A DNA stretch of 64,000 nucleotides. Source: Rotaria socialis (lineage: Eukaryota; Rotifera; Eurotatoria; Philodinida; Philodinidae). Location of the stretch: assembly GCA_905331475.1 (NCBI GenBank), contig CAJNYU010001571.1, forward strand, positions 37,468-101,467. Direction: 5' to 3'. The position numbers were made by a program, and so were the translations under genes. The notes below the pieces were generated by a model. The model was not told where the DNA came from and searched no databases. It was given only the letters and a program-made list of their open reading frames with translations. Shown here in pieces: positions 13,228 to 28,064 of the stretch (within the stretch, counting starts at the first letter, position 1; every line of letters starts with the position of its first letter).

Positions 13228-13619
13228 TTAGAACGTTTCTGGAAAATGAATAAAATTATGTATGTCATTGTGGCCAATAGCCGGAATAGATGAGATCATA
13301 TTGTGTCTAGAGCACCAGTCCAGATATATGGCCCATACACTGTTACGATCAATGAGTCTCTTATTTTTTCGGAATGACATTATTTTACTATGACCGCTCA
13401 ACCAGCTTTGCCGGTGAGCGCATAGTTCAATTTGTTCCAGTAATAATTGCCTATCTTCAGACTTACCTAGTGCTGAGAGGTGTTTTTCCCAGTACTTAAA
13501 GCATCTGACATTCAATGAACATTCATTGTATAATAAACTAAAAATAAAATCTTCCCACTGAAAACAACGGTATACTCTTTTCAGGCATGCAAAATACACA
13601 TGTGAAAGATCTATTTGTT
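13228..13619 (-). CDS. Candidate terminal exon of an unrecognised gene
   Basis: On the minus strand a TTTTAG acceptor ends at about 13620 and opens a frame of about 130 codons to a stop at 13228. The frame runs past the GTG that would be its nominal start. The composition is protein-like: rich in Trp, Cys and aromatics, with stretches such as SVWAIYLDWCSRHN and KYWEKHL, and few low-complexity runs. That is unlike the Lys/Asn/Ile-rich random frames around it. I do not recognise the family, and no upstream exon with matching phase was found within the next kilobase. It could be the last exon of a larger gene, a remnant of one, or a fragment of a transposon-borne gene. Confidence 0.3.
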
Positions 13620-13624
13620 GCCTA

Positions 13625-16262
13625 AAAGTAAAATCTTACATAGTTTTTCACACATGTAACAAAGAATTCATTCATAACTTATTTCGAGACTATATTCATA
13701 TGTAATCTGCCATCGTTATATATCAAGCAAATTTTCAACACTATACACTAGACACCACGAGTCATCGAAAGAAAGGTCGTGCAATATAATTTCAGTAGCT
13801 ATATTCCAATTTGACTCCTTTTGATAGTCATTAGATTTCAAAAACAAGACTACAAAAGTTTTGAATAGTGCTTTGAACCTTGTCCACACCATCAAAATCC
13901 AAAAAATTCATACGACGAGATGTTTTCATACTTAAATTTTGTGAACGAAAACAAAGAATTCAGTTCAGTAAATGGAAAGATCTGCTGCAACTGAAAACTT
14001 ATGTTCTCTTCGTTATAGTACTGAAGATACTTGAGGCGAGTGATTGTAACGATTTTTTTTTCAAAATTTTCTTTAATTTTGGAATTTGTATAAAGTCAAC
14101 AACCAGAGCATTTTATGCTCTATCTCAAGTAGATATTTCAAATGAAAAAATCGGATATATTTAATTTCGTCTCTTGGTATCATAGAACACTATCGACAAG
14201 ATTTTTTCAAAGTTACGTTTTTAGGAGACGTAAACGTTTCTAAACATATATTTGTGTAGTAATGGAATTCAAAACGATATGAATGTAGGTAGATAAATGT
14301 GATCAAATAGATCTTTTTATCTTTATTATAATAATGTATTACTTTTAATACGTATCTAGGCTCGATATACGTTTTTAATTCATCCTCATTTGCACCTATA
14401 CCATATTACTTTTCAACAGCAATCTAGTATCGCGTTCATTGAATCACTATTTTTTCGCTTGTATACATGGTAAAATAGATAATTGATCATAATCATCTAA
14501 ATTATTTATATTTTTTTTTCAATCACTACTATAACCTAAGATGTATACATCTTTACGTTTGTTGAAAAACGAATGCGCCAAATATATTTATCCAGTATAA
14601 CAGGGTTAAAAGTAAATTTTCTATTTCTGAATTTAATTCAATTTCAAATCAATTGCCCTGTTCAGCTATTTGAGATGCAAAATTTATTTCAAAAAATAAC
14701 TTGTTTACAATTCTGATCATTTTATTATTTTATTTCAACATTTATCTTATATGTATCTTAGAAAAAATTGCCTTTCTAACTTGAATACAAACACGTATCT
14801 AAATCGTTTACAGAGAATCTACAACGAACGGAAATCAGAGTTTTCTCAATCATCATCAGTTTTGCTAGATTTAACGTTTGGGATATCATGCAAGTTAAAA
14901 GTAAGTTTTTTCTGTGGAAACTATTCGATTGCGTGTCTCTGGTTTCAATCAACTTTATATCACATTAGAAGAACTCGAAGAGCTGATCATGAAACGATGA
15001 AGTGTTATTCTCCATGGATGTTTTTTTAAACAGCTTTGGTTAATCTCAATTCAACAGCGTATGCACGTCAGTCGACTATACACAACATTCAGTGTCAACT
15101 AGAAATAAATATTTCTCATTGTCTGCACTTTTTGAATATAAATTCCACTTAAATGGTAGACATCCTAAATTGATCTCTTCTTTCTAGGCAGATCAAGATA
15201 CTTGAGAAATACTATTTCAGAAACAAATAATCTAACTTGATGCAATTAATACATTGACAAAACTAATACTGTTGATACGTTACCAATTCAGATTCAGTTA
15301 GGGACATTTCTGTATATTAGCTTTGCAGATGCGAATGATGCATTGCAGCAAACCAGTCTAGAAGTTTTTCATGCTGATAAAAAAACTAGTATAGAAATTT
15401 AAAAAAATTGTCAACAATATTGTAGGTCGTTTTTCTTAAATTTAGATCGACCTAACCTTGTTATAGGGAGTCAACCGCGAATAACATACTATATCATGGT
15501 ACTCAGCTCATCGAAGTCTGTAAATTGTCATAGAACTAATTAAATTGGAAGGCTCAGACTTGATGTTCTTCGTAGAAGAGTACAAGAAAACAATAGTAGA
15601 TACTTTTGTCCTTCGCTATTCAAATATACAAATAATGTCAGGCACTTGAGGAAAGAACTCAATTATAAATCCATGCACCATAACAATGTAAATAGGTAGT
15701 TTTTTAATCTTCATAATTTCTTTTGTTAAATTTAAGATTATTTCTATTTGAATTTTTAATCAGTTTATATACATTTGAAGCATTTCTTTTTCTATTGAGA
15801 AGTCACGAAAACTTTGGATGACTTTTCAAAATTATGTGGCTATATCTGCATGATCAAAATCGTAGAAAAATGAATCTATTTCAATGTTTGTGGTAAGAAT
15901 AACATATAATTGAATAATAATAGATTTTCCAGTTTTGATATTCACTATTATTATTATTATTATTATTATTGTACAGTATTTCGACGAATGTTTGTGTATA
16001 CGTTTACAGAAAATATATCACAGCTACATCTGTTTGCGTTTTTTTTCGAGCGACAAAATAGACACCAAAAAAAAAATGACATGAAGAAAATGATTTATCT
16101 GACAGATACATTTCATTAATGCACACATACATAGAACAATACGGTGCTTTCCAATTTTTTTTTATTCTCGACTAGGACAACAAAATCATAAACGAACAAA
16201 AACAAATTCAGAGAAACAAGAAAAACAACATTTCTTTCGTTCTTTTTTTTTCAACATGAAAT
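13625..16262. other. Intergenic, no gene seen
   Basis: A+T-rich, with an (ATT)n run at about 15947-15971. Open frames at 13880-14164 and 14751-15029 (+) have no recognisable motif and no in-phase splice partners. Confidence 0.45.
15947..15971. repeat. (ATT)n microsatellite
   Basis: Trinucleotide TTA/ATT run in intergenic DNA. Confidence 0.9.
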
Positions 16263-18315
<2,053 letters not shown>

Positions 18316-19517
18316 TTACTTAAGATTTGATAATCCTAATAATTTAATCAGATATAATAAAATCCAAGCAGCACCTATTGTTAATGATATCACCTCACTA
18401 GATATACGTCCCATAAATGCATTTATTAAATAAATATGATCACTGAATGTTGCTGTTGTAAAACAAATAGATAAAGCACCAAAAAATGATCCAAAACTAG
18501 CCAATGAATAAAAAAGCCAATCTATATTTGGTATCTCTTGTCGTTTACTAGTCATTAATGATAAACGAACGCCAAATGCCATTGCAAGTACTTTTAATAT
18601 TTGTTCAACACATAATTGACCTGTCAAATTTCTTTTACCTATTGTAAAATTATATCCATAATAAAAAAGATTTATTAACCATTCACTAGTTAATGTTTGA
18701 TATTCATAACAGAAAAAAATTAAAAAGAAATTTATAAGGCCACATAATATCCCGCTTAAACTTGGTGGTAAATAATCTCCATAGTATATTAAATCAAACA
18801 ATTCATCTAATGAATGTCCTTTTGATATTGATGGCTGACTTGTTTCTAATATAAGCACTAATAATATACAAACGGAAATTATTATGAATCTTCCAATGTT
18901 ATTTAAAGTATCTTGTTCATTTGATATTGAAGCTACAATTAAAAATAAAGATAAACACAAAAAGAAAATTAAAGAGTATTTTTCTTTAATTAAATAGAAA
19001 AAAAAACTAGAATATGCAACTTACAAGAATTATTCGTGTTATTATTAATCGGTGAAAGGTTAATTCGATTAAATAATGATCTACCAAAAATATGATAAAA
19101 CATATAAGCTGTAAAGCTAGCTGCAATACAATAAAGAAATAAAAGCGGATTTATAGCTAAATATACTGGTAAATATGAAGGACAAAAACCAGTTAATATC
19201 ATTGATACAGCTAATAAATGACCACCTATTTGTATATCGGTTGAATTCCAACTTTGATAACGATTTTCTATGGTTGTACATGCTGTAAAATATTTCTTTG
19301 GAGAAAGTTTACTTAAAAGATATGGTAAACTTAAAAATATAAAACATATTGAAAGATAAAATTTATATAAATCAGTTTTCATTAGTAAAATATTTCTATC
19401 GAATGTATATGGATAATAGAGTTTACTTTTTTCAAAGATAAGTCCTTGTAATACATGAAGAATAATACTAAACAAGAATCGTTTATTGAAAATGAGCTTT
19501 AAACCACTATATACCAT
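18316..19517 (-). pseudogene. YeeE/YedE-like membrane protein, frame broken at a T run
   Basis: Two minus-strand frames (19517-18990 and a second ending at 18316) join into one protein of about 400 residues with roughly eight to ten hydrophobic segments. YeeE/YedE (sulfur-transport type) hallmarks are visible. An early LQGLIFEKSKLYYP segment resembles the first-half GFVLERGR motif. IGGHLLAVSMILTGFCPSYL carries the G-x-CP signature. In the second half, LPPSLSGILCGLINF resembles the P..AGILIG motif. The frames meet near 18984-19022. A splice using the GTAAGT there would create an in-frame TAA. One extra T in the T9 run (18997-19005 on the plus strand as A9) would make the frame continuous with no stop. 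I therefore read this as a sequencing error or a single-base lesion rather than an intron. The family is known in bacteria and scattered eukaryotes; the substrate here is unknown. Confidence 0.55.
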
Positions 19518-20327
19518 TCTTGGTTTATATTCTTAAATAATTTATTGAAATGAATTGTTGACTCTTTTGCTTTTTAAATTACTCCTTTCTCGTTGGTTTG
19601 TCCTCTACTATTATGCATTCAAGCATGACGTTTATGTTTGTATATTTATCAGGTTTTATTTTTATTGGTAAATTGAAACGAAAATATATTTTCCTAATTA
19701 GATTAGAGTATTGATTAATTGTTAAGTACGTGCATATTTTATTTCAATTGAATGAACTAGCTCTCGTTTCATAGAATTATGATTCGATAAGATTGTTTTG
19801 TTAATCGGCACAGTTTTTCTAATCTTGCCAGTCGTAAGAGCATATGACTACAGCATACGTAATGATAAACTTGAACGAAGCGGAAAGACTCCCGTCGATC
19901 TGCAATAGCTGTCATTACAATTTCTCTTGTCATTCTTTCACGTGCTTGAAGGCAAAAGGAAAGAGGATAGAGATAGCTAACGCCCAAACTGTGTATGTCA
20001 GAGTTGTGTGAACGCTTCTATAGCTAGCATAGACACATGCGCAACCACCAGCATTACTAACATCACCATTACCACCAGCACACGGGAACAAGAAAAAAGG
20101 ATCTTTTCAGTTCTCTCGAGAACGATGCCGTGCGCCACTCATCATAGAACTTTTTTTTTCAAATTACGTTCTAAGAACGGGCATTGAGAGACAACCGGAG
20201 AAAGAGAGAAAAATAAGAGGAAGACGAATCAAGCTCGCTCGTGCAAATGTGAATGTGTGCAAGAGCTACAACATATTAATGTTGAAATTATCAAGTGCCT
20301 GTGACGTTGCTGTCGAATCGCATCACT
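19518..20327. other. Divergent intergenic region, YeeE-like gene / RIM
   Basis: About 0.8 kb between two divergently oriented starts. The half nearer RIM is less A+T-rich and CA/GA-rich, consistent with a promoter and 5' untranslated region. No specific element was recognised. The minus frame 19769-19987 is not supported as a gene. Confidence 0.45.
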
Positions 20328-23300
20328 ATGCACCCTCAGGCAGCAGGATCAACAGGAGCACCGCTTCGAACATCATCCCCTGATTTTTCTTCACTTTCAC
20401 ACGAAGAACTTGAACAATTAGAACTTGTCCTTCAAAAGCATGCTTTGATTGAAAATGAACAAAAGCAACGTTTATCTGGTTTACGTCGTACTATGGTTCA
20501 TCTTCAGCAAACCATTCAAAATGATCAACAAAGATCTCGAACTTTTTCATTAACTGCTAATCGTAATTTTTCTCCAGTATTACAATCTTCACCTCTATTA
20601 ACTTCGTCGGATATTGTTCAATGTTATATTTGTTTGGGTATAATTGAATTTGAAACAAATAACTTTAATTATTCACCACCTGTTCTTTGTGCTGATTGTC
20701 ATCGACCTGTTTGTCGACGATGTGGAAATTATACATCGCCTGAATTTACTTCTCCACACTATGCAATACATTTAGAAAATCAAAATCATGCATCAAAGTG
20801 GCGCTGTCGTATGTGCATTGTACATCGTGAAGTTGTTCGGAAGTCAGGTAGGCGCTAGGAAATAGTAAATAATCGAAGAAAATAAAAAAACCTAATTGTT
20901 TGAAAAATCGATGACGACATCTTTACACGTGTAAATGAGTTTAGATTTATTTTTGTGAATGAGATGTCAAGAAAAAACTAGCCAAAATTAAATTATTTTT
21001 TTCGCAAATAATTATATTTTCCCTTTATCTTTCTTCTTTCCTTTTTCACCAAGAAAGAAGAAAAAGAAGTCTCATCTTTGACACCTATATATCATGTTTC
21101 AGTTATTTTTATTTTTATTGTTTGAATAAGTGCTTTTATTGAGTTTATTCATAAAATGGTAAGGTGAAAATGAATCTTTTTCGAGGTACATGGAATACGA
21201 CTGAAGATGATGTACCAAATCATTCACCTGTACGTTTATTACAAAAACTAGCTGCTTATCGTGCATCAATTACTTCAACATCAATATCTTCATCACCATC
21301 ACTGCAGAATGAACGTCATTCATCAATTCTTACAGAATCGACAAATTTTTTTGCACGTCTATGGCGTCCATCTCCTCGACCATCGTCACCATCTCCCATG
21401 CTACTTGCTATACATGCAAATAGATCATCATCATTTGATCAAATACCTGAACCTACTTCTATGCCAGTAGATAGATCATCTAATTTACCATCATCATCAA
21501 ATATGTTTAATCGTCGTATGTCATTTATACGTGATGTATCATTGAAAAGTTCTTCTTCAAATCAAAATTGTGCATCATCATCATCAATGATAATACAATC
21601 ACCTTATGCTATCCCGCCATTGCAAACACAGCCAACAACATCAAGTACAATAACAGATCCTTCCATGGAAGATACAACATCGGAACCACAATTTGATACA
21701 CATAGTGAAATGTTATCTCAAAGTTTAGAAACAAATATTGATGGTAGTAATCCTCGTTCAGTTGATGATCAAGATGATGATCAAAATTTTCGACAAAAAT
21801 CATTGACATATGATGAACGGCATAGAAAATTAAATTCAATATCAAAACCCATTAGGCCATTAGCTGCACAGTTATCATCACCTATGCGAATTAGTGAACA
21901 AACTCACCATGATAGTCTTCCTTCACGAGAAACCAGCACAGATATTAGCACGGTAAGCTCCAGTCACCTTTAGCAATTATACTTTTGTTTAAAGAAGGAA
22001 AAAGAAATTAAAAAATTAAAAATTATGATGAAAAAATGATTCCTATTTGACGATAGATCTATAATGATTAAATTAACACATATTTCATCATAGAAATATT
22101 TGTTGATGTCCTTGTCTTGTCAGTCTATCGTAGACAGAAAACATACACACGGGCAGGTAAGCAGAAAATTTGAAAAAAAAGAATTCTTTTCACAGGATAC
22201 TCACAAATGAAGAACAGGAAATAAAAGCGAAAGAAATAATGGTGAAATACAAATATGATGATTTTTTCTTCTACATACTTATTTAGCATTAGTATTAATT
22301 TTTTTCCGCTTCATAATCAGCCACGAGTCATTGAAAGAATGAAGAAAAAAAAGCTAAGCAATCAAAAGCATCTATATCTGTCTATCAAATAAAACAGCAT
22401 TCATGTCAGTTAAGATATGCAAATGAGAAATTGTCTCAAATGAATTCGCAAATAATATTTTATTTTGATTTAGAAATTGCTCTCTACGTAACATGTACGC
22501 ATGAGATGTAGGTGTAGACAAAAAAAAAGAATTAGATTACTCATCACAAGTTATTTTGTTTTTCGAAGAAAAAAACAGCAGCAAAACAGTAAAATTCTTA
22601 ATGGTTTTCTTTTCTATTTTTCACCAGGGCATGGATTTTTCTTCCGTTTCAATATTAGCTGAGCTATCACAAAATAGTAGTAGCGCAGAACCTTTACTAA
22701 CAGAAAATGAATCGATGTCTAAGAGCACGCCTTTGAATGATAATAATGATTGTCGACAAGCAAGTCGTTCAAATTTAAAAAATTCTGATTCATGGGCACG
22801 TAAGCGAGCATTATTGCATCGTGGTCATCAATGGACGAAAACATTTGAAAAAGAAGTTTTAACAAAAACTAATAATAATCATACAATGATGAAGCATCAA
22901 TATTCTAATAATATGCAATCTTTACCAAGTTCTATGAATAAATCATCAATAGAAGCAAATCACGAAGAAAATTCTTCCTTATGTCAAATACCAGTGTTAA
23001 CCAATTCTACAACGAATTCACCAAATCGTACGCCATATAGTTTTTCTGGTCGACGAAGATCATCTCGTCGTTTACCAAATATACCCAACTCTAGCAATAG
23101 TCAAATAAACTCATCAACTAATGATACAATAGCTGATGATTTAATTTTAACATCATCTTCACATTCATCAACTGAATATTCGTATCACCCATTACGAGAA
23201 AATTCTCTCAGCAATTATTCAAATCGTTCAAAAAGTATTGATTCCGAAGCATCACTTAAATTTCGTTCATCACAAGCAAAATTATTACATGCACATCAAA

Positions 23301-26300
23301 CACAGAATGCTAAATCGATTGATATATCAAATTTAGCACGAAAAAAATCCTCTCTTACTGTTAATAATACGTTAATACATCAACGTTCAATTGATTATCC
23401 ATGTATTGTACGTAAAACACAAGATTTGTCAGATATTGTTCGAACACGAATGTTATATTCAAAAATAAATAAACAACAACAGCAACAGCAAGGAAATAGT
23501 TTTTCTATTAGTCTTGAACGTGAACATGTACCAAAAGTTCCAAGAAAAATTATTATACGACAAGATAATAGTATTGAAATTTCATTAAGGTAATTATTTT
23601 TTAATTAACTCAACAATATACTTCTATTCTTTTTCTACTCTAAATTTATGACTCTTTGACGCTCGGTTTTTAAATAAATTTTCTAATTTTCATTTCCTTT
23701 TTTTTAAAGTCATCCACCTAAACTACGACGAAATACTCTATCAGAAGATTATTATTATGGTTACAATCCTGAAATTGAATACAATTTAACACAGACAGGA
23801 AGTGGTTCATCGACATTGGGTTTACCAATTTCATCTTCGATGTCAGGCACAGCAAGTGGTGATCGACGAAAAACAATCGAAACATGTGAAAATATTTTTT
23901 TACATGCTGAAGAAAGCTCAAAATTGCGTGCACGTACACCACCATCAAATCCTCATAGAATATTACTTCATCGAGATAAGAATGATACATCTATACGAAC
24001 AAATGGTCTTGGGATGCGTATCGTTGGTGGACAAGAATGTGAAGACGGAAGTCTTGGTAGATGATTTATTTCTTATTTAATTGAAAGTAAAATAAATTTT
24101 TCTCTATTCATTTTTTTAGGATGTTTTGTAACAAATATTTTATATGGTGGTCCAGCTGATGTTCAAGGTAATATTGAAGTTGGTGATCAAATTCTAGAAT
24201 TCAATGGTAATTCTCTAATTGATTCAACTTACGAAGAAGTTCGCATGTTACAAGATCAATGCGGTGATATTGTACAATTAGTTGTTCAACATAATAATAT
24301 TCGTTTACAAATCAATGGTGGACAAGCATTATCATCCATGGAAATTTCAAGACATTTTGAAACTGTTCCACGTTTATCATCATCAATAACACGAAAGCGA
24401 CGAAATTTACCTCCGTTACCTTCTCCATTGTCATCGTCTTTTCCAAAACAACCCAAACGACAACTATATGAAACCGTTGAAACGCTTGAAGTGCCCAATG
24501 TTAAAGAACTAAAACCAATATTGATTAATCGCGGACGTCTGCTAGGTAAGAGATTAGATTTTTCAATTAAATTAGTTCATGTAATATCAGTTTTTGGTTT
24601 TCATGCACGGATGAATCTTCTGATTCTGTATAGAATTTCCTCTTTTATTTTTATTTTATTTTTAATCTTACAACAAGAAAGATTAGCATCCTTTTCTGGT
24701 CAAATAGGTTACAATTCTAAGCCACTTATAATTCCTTCTTTTACAATTTTTTATATGTAAGTTTTCTTTGTAGAGATGTTCATCTATTAAAACTCTAGTT
24801 ATACTTAGTATCACTGCAAATTTCAATAGGTTTTTCTATTTATTATGAAAGTAATAGATATTTTGTTCATAAGTTTCATCAAAGTCAACACTATGGAAAG
24901 ATAATATTCCGTATGAGTTCACTTTACTAATGGTAGGTATTCATGCATATATATTATGTTGACAAGGGATGATAAATAAATAAAGAATCAACGCTATTAC
25001 GTTATTGTTATTTATTTTTGTTTTATGTAGAGTAAAGAAAAAATATTTTCTTTCATAGCTATTTAAAAAAAAACATGCCGATATTGGAAGCGCAATAGCA
25101 GGTAATGCGTAAATATTGTTGAACAGAAAAGTCAAGTCAATAAGTCTAAATTTCATCTGCCAAGGGAACGACGGATTTCCTAAGTCATATCCGAACGTTT
25201 TCCTGTTAAATACAAGATCGTTAGATCTTTGGGCAAAATTTTCGTAAAATTTATTTACATATAAAAAGAATAAAAGTTCACCTTAATCTTTATTGAACTT
25301 TTCGTTTCTAGCTCAAATTTGGCATGATATTGATGATATGAAATTGGCATTAACAGTAATTCAAGCTGGTAATCTTCCATTAAGACAGAATGGTGATTTA
25401 CCCTATGCACATATATCTGGTAAAATGTTATTTGAAGATCGTGGCTTTGATATGTTTGAAACCAAAATTATTCATTCATCAAATCCAAGTTTTAATGAAA
25501 CATTTGTTTTTCATGAAGTTGACGCTGTTGATGCACTTCATCTTGAAATATTTCTTTGGGATAAAAAGAATAATATGCCAAAAAATAATAATAATACTAA
25601 TAATAGTAGTATTGATGATTCAGATGACTTTATTGGTATGATACAATTACCATTAAGTGAAGCTAATCTTGAAGATGAACCACGTTGGTATGAATTACGT
25701 GATCGTCAAACGCGCAAACCGTCAACGACAAGTGTAACATTTAAATCTTCATCGGCTGAAAGTAGTGAAAGTGTTCGTAAAATGCCACCACTATTAAAAT
25801 CATCTAAACGTCATGAACGTACGAAATCGTCAGCTGATTTATTAATACGTGCATTAAATCGTTCAGCAACAACAGCAAAACGTGAAATAGCATGTGAGTC
25901 ATTGCCAACAAAACGAAAACATTCTGTTGCGCAACTTCTTAATCATTCACCGAATAGAAAAAATTTACAACGTGCAAGTATTGCTGGTTTACTAGCACCA
26001 TCAATTATGATGCCAAAGAATAGTAATGATAATGATGAGGACGAGGATGATGAAGATGATGACGAACATGAAAAAAATCAACAGCAACATGAACGACGTC
26101 AATCACTAATTGCTATACAATCGGAAAAAATTAAACGTCAAATTTCTAAAGGATTATCAAAATTATTCGATGTTCATACAAGACGTAGTAGTGAATCGAC
26201 ACCAAAATCAATGCCACAAAGTCCAACAAAAGGGTTAATTACACAAACATCAATAAGTATGGATCAAGAAGATGAAAATTCTTTATCACCTGTTATCACC

Positions 26301-27751
26301 AATGATAATCTAATAACTAATATTATAAATAAATCTCCACGACATAGCATTATATCAACTACACAGCAGGATGAACATCAATCATCATCAACACGTTCCA
26401 TACCTTTGCAACAAATGCCTATAGGACAATTAATGTTACCTTATATACCATCATCACGTCATTCATCTATATCTGGTTCACGAAAATCGTCAGCTACATC
26501 TTATTGTGAAAGTGATGAAGATATCGATAGATATTTTACATTAACTGAACAACAACAAGAACAATTGAATGAAAATAGTAATTTTCAAACACATATTGCT
26601 GGTCCAGGACAAGTAACACCAAGAAATTATGAAAATATGATTAATGATTTTATACATATGGGACAAATTCAACTAGGTTTACTTGTTACGAAGGGTCTTT
26701 TAGAAATTGATATTATTTGTGCAAGAGATTTACAAAGAGTTATTGATGATACAAATATTCGTGGAACAAGTACCACAGACAATCCACCAGATACCTATGT
26801 TAAAACGTAATGATCGAGTTACTTTTGTCTATTCTTCGGATATTTTGCAGCTTTTTCCTAACTCGAAATATTCATTAATTATTATAGATATATTTAATAA
26901 CTTCTAGAAAGTAGTAACTTCAATGTAGAGTGCGATCTAAAAGCTTTTTTGTCTAAATAGCAAAATAGTTTTCGCTCTTCGATGTTAATCTAAGTGAAGC
27001 ACAGTATCGTTTGTTTGTTAGACTTTGATTTTTAGAAAATTTTATCTATAGATAATCAATACTTTCAGAAGATGATTGAAGCCAGAAGTTACTTGTTTTA
27101 TTTTGATGAATCAATCAAAAACAAACAAATAACGTATTTGAATGAATAATTAAAATTATATATGCAAAGTTAAATGTCAGATATTCGGTTAGATATTTTT
27201 CAAACGATGTCTTCTATTTGAGTAGAATCCAGCAAGTATCTAATTATTTTATTGGCCCTCTTGAAAATTTTCTATTGTTATAACAAATAAGGTTATCTAT
27301 CGATTTAATTTCTATTTAATCAGATTCGTTTATTCCAAGAAAATTTCCTCTAACAAACACAATCTTTGTTTTTTGATAAAGAATTCACTATCTTATATCT
27401 TTAACTATAGCTATCTTCGTACTGGTACACGTCGTGTACAAAAACGTAAAACACAAACAATAAAAACTAGTTATAATCCTGATTATCATGCAAAATTAAA
27501 ATATAATGCTTGTAATGTTATGGGTAATTATAGAATTATTTTAGTTCTAATCTAATTTTTGCAATGAAATCTACTCAGGTCGTCGTTTACAAGTCACTGT
27601 TTGGCAGCGCGCACGAAAATTTGAAAAAAATCAATGTATTGGTGAAGCATTTATTCAACTTGATAATCTAACATTAACGCAATTAACACTAGCTTGGTAT
27701 AAATTGTTTCGAGAAAAATTAGTCGAAAGTGAATTTTATGATTCAAGTTAA
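20328..27751 (+). CDS. RIMS: RIM, Rab3-interacting active-zone scaffold
   Basis: RIM binds Rab3 on vesicles and organises presynaptic release sites. Exons: 20328-20847, 21164-21952, 22628-23589, 23710-24056, 24120-24545, 25312-26806, 27411-27523, 27579-27751. Exon 1 has a Leu/Glu helix (SHEELEQLELVLQKH) and a FYVE-type zinc finger (CYIC…CADC…CRRC…CRMC) ending in KSG as in RIM. Exons 2-4 encode Ser-rich linkers with a short poly-Gln. Exons 4-5 form a PDZ domain (MRIVGGQE…GCFVTNILYGGPAD…VGDQILEFNG). Exon 6 begins with C2A (LALTVIQAGNLP…NPSFNETFVF…DDFIGMIQLPL). C2B spans exons 6-8 (GLLEIDIICARDL…DTYVKTYL…NPDYHAKL…LAWYKLF). Phases agree everywhere except exon 1 to exon 2, where a small exon of length 2 mod 3 seems to be missing. 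The first in-frame ATG, 20328, was chosen. The protein is about 1,610 residues. Confidence 0.9.
26807..27410 (+). other. Long intron inside the RIM C2B domain
   Basis: 604-nt intron interrupting the C2B codons between VKT and YLRTGT, far longer than the neighbouring 55-120-nt introns. A+T-rich with no repeat or open frame that I could recognise. Confidence 0.7.
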
Positions 27752-28064
27752 CTGTCAGATTATCGTCGATGTATTCCGTGTAATGATATATAAAAATTAA
27801 ATCAAGAAAACGAAACTAAACGCTATGGAACCATGAATAGATCGATGTATCTATTCAATGTTAGTTTTCATCTCGTTCTTCCTTGCATTCAGAGAATGAA
27901 TCTGTTTCAAGAAAATTTGCATCTATTAATGTATGAACACTTTTGTTTTATTTACATATAAAATAAAATAATTAAATTGAAAACAAAATAAGTTTCAAGC
28001 GAGATTATACATATATCACAAAGAATATTCATACTATCGAATAGATCGAAACGAGAACTACTAC
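27752..28064. other. Convergent 3' flanks of RIM and mitoguardin
   Basis: About 310 bp between two converging stops. Contains AATAAA-like sequences near 27961-27970 that could serve poly(A) formation. No gene. Confidence 0.5.

Noticed and set aside
18984..19022. A 40-nt intron in the YeeE-like gene
   Set aside because: The GTAAGT donor and AAAG acceptor look good, but joining them makes TCT TAA. The frame is restored instead by one extra base in the T9 run.
19769..19987. 72-codon minus-strand frame upstream of RIM
   Set aside because: Lies in the likely RIM promoter/5' region; no in-phase splice partner and no motif.
21261..21845. His-rich (+) and minus-strand frames
   Set aside because: Shadows of RIM exon 2, caused by its Ser codons (TCA/ATC) read out of phase.
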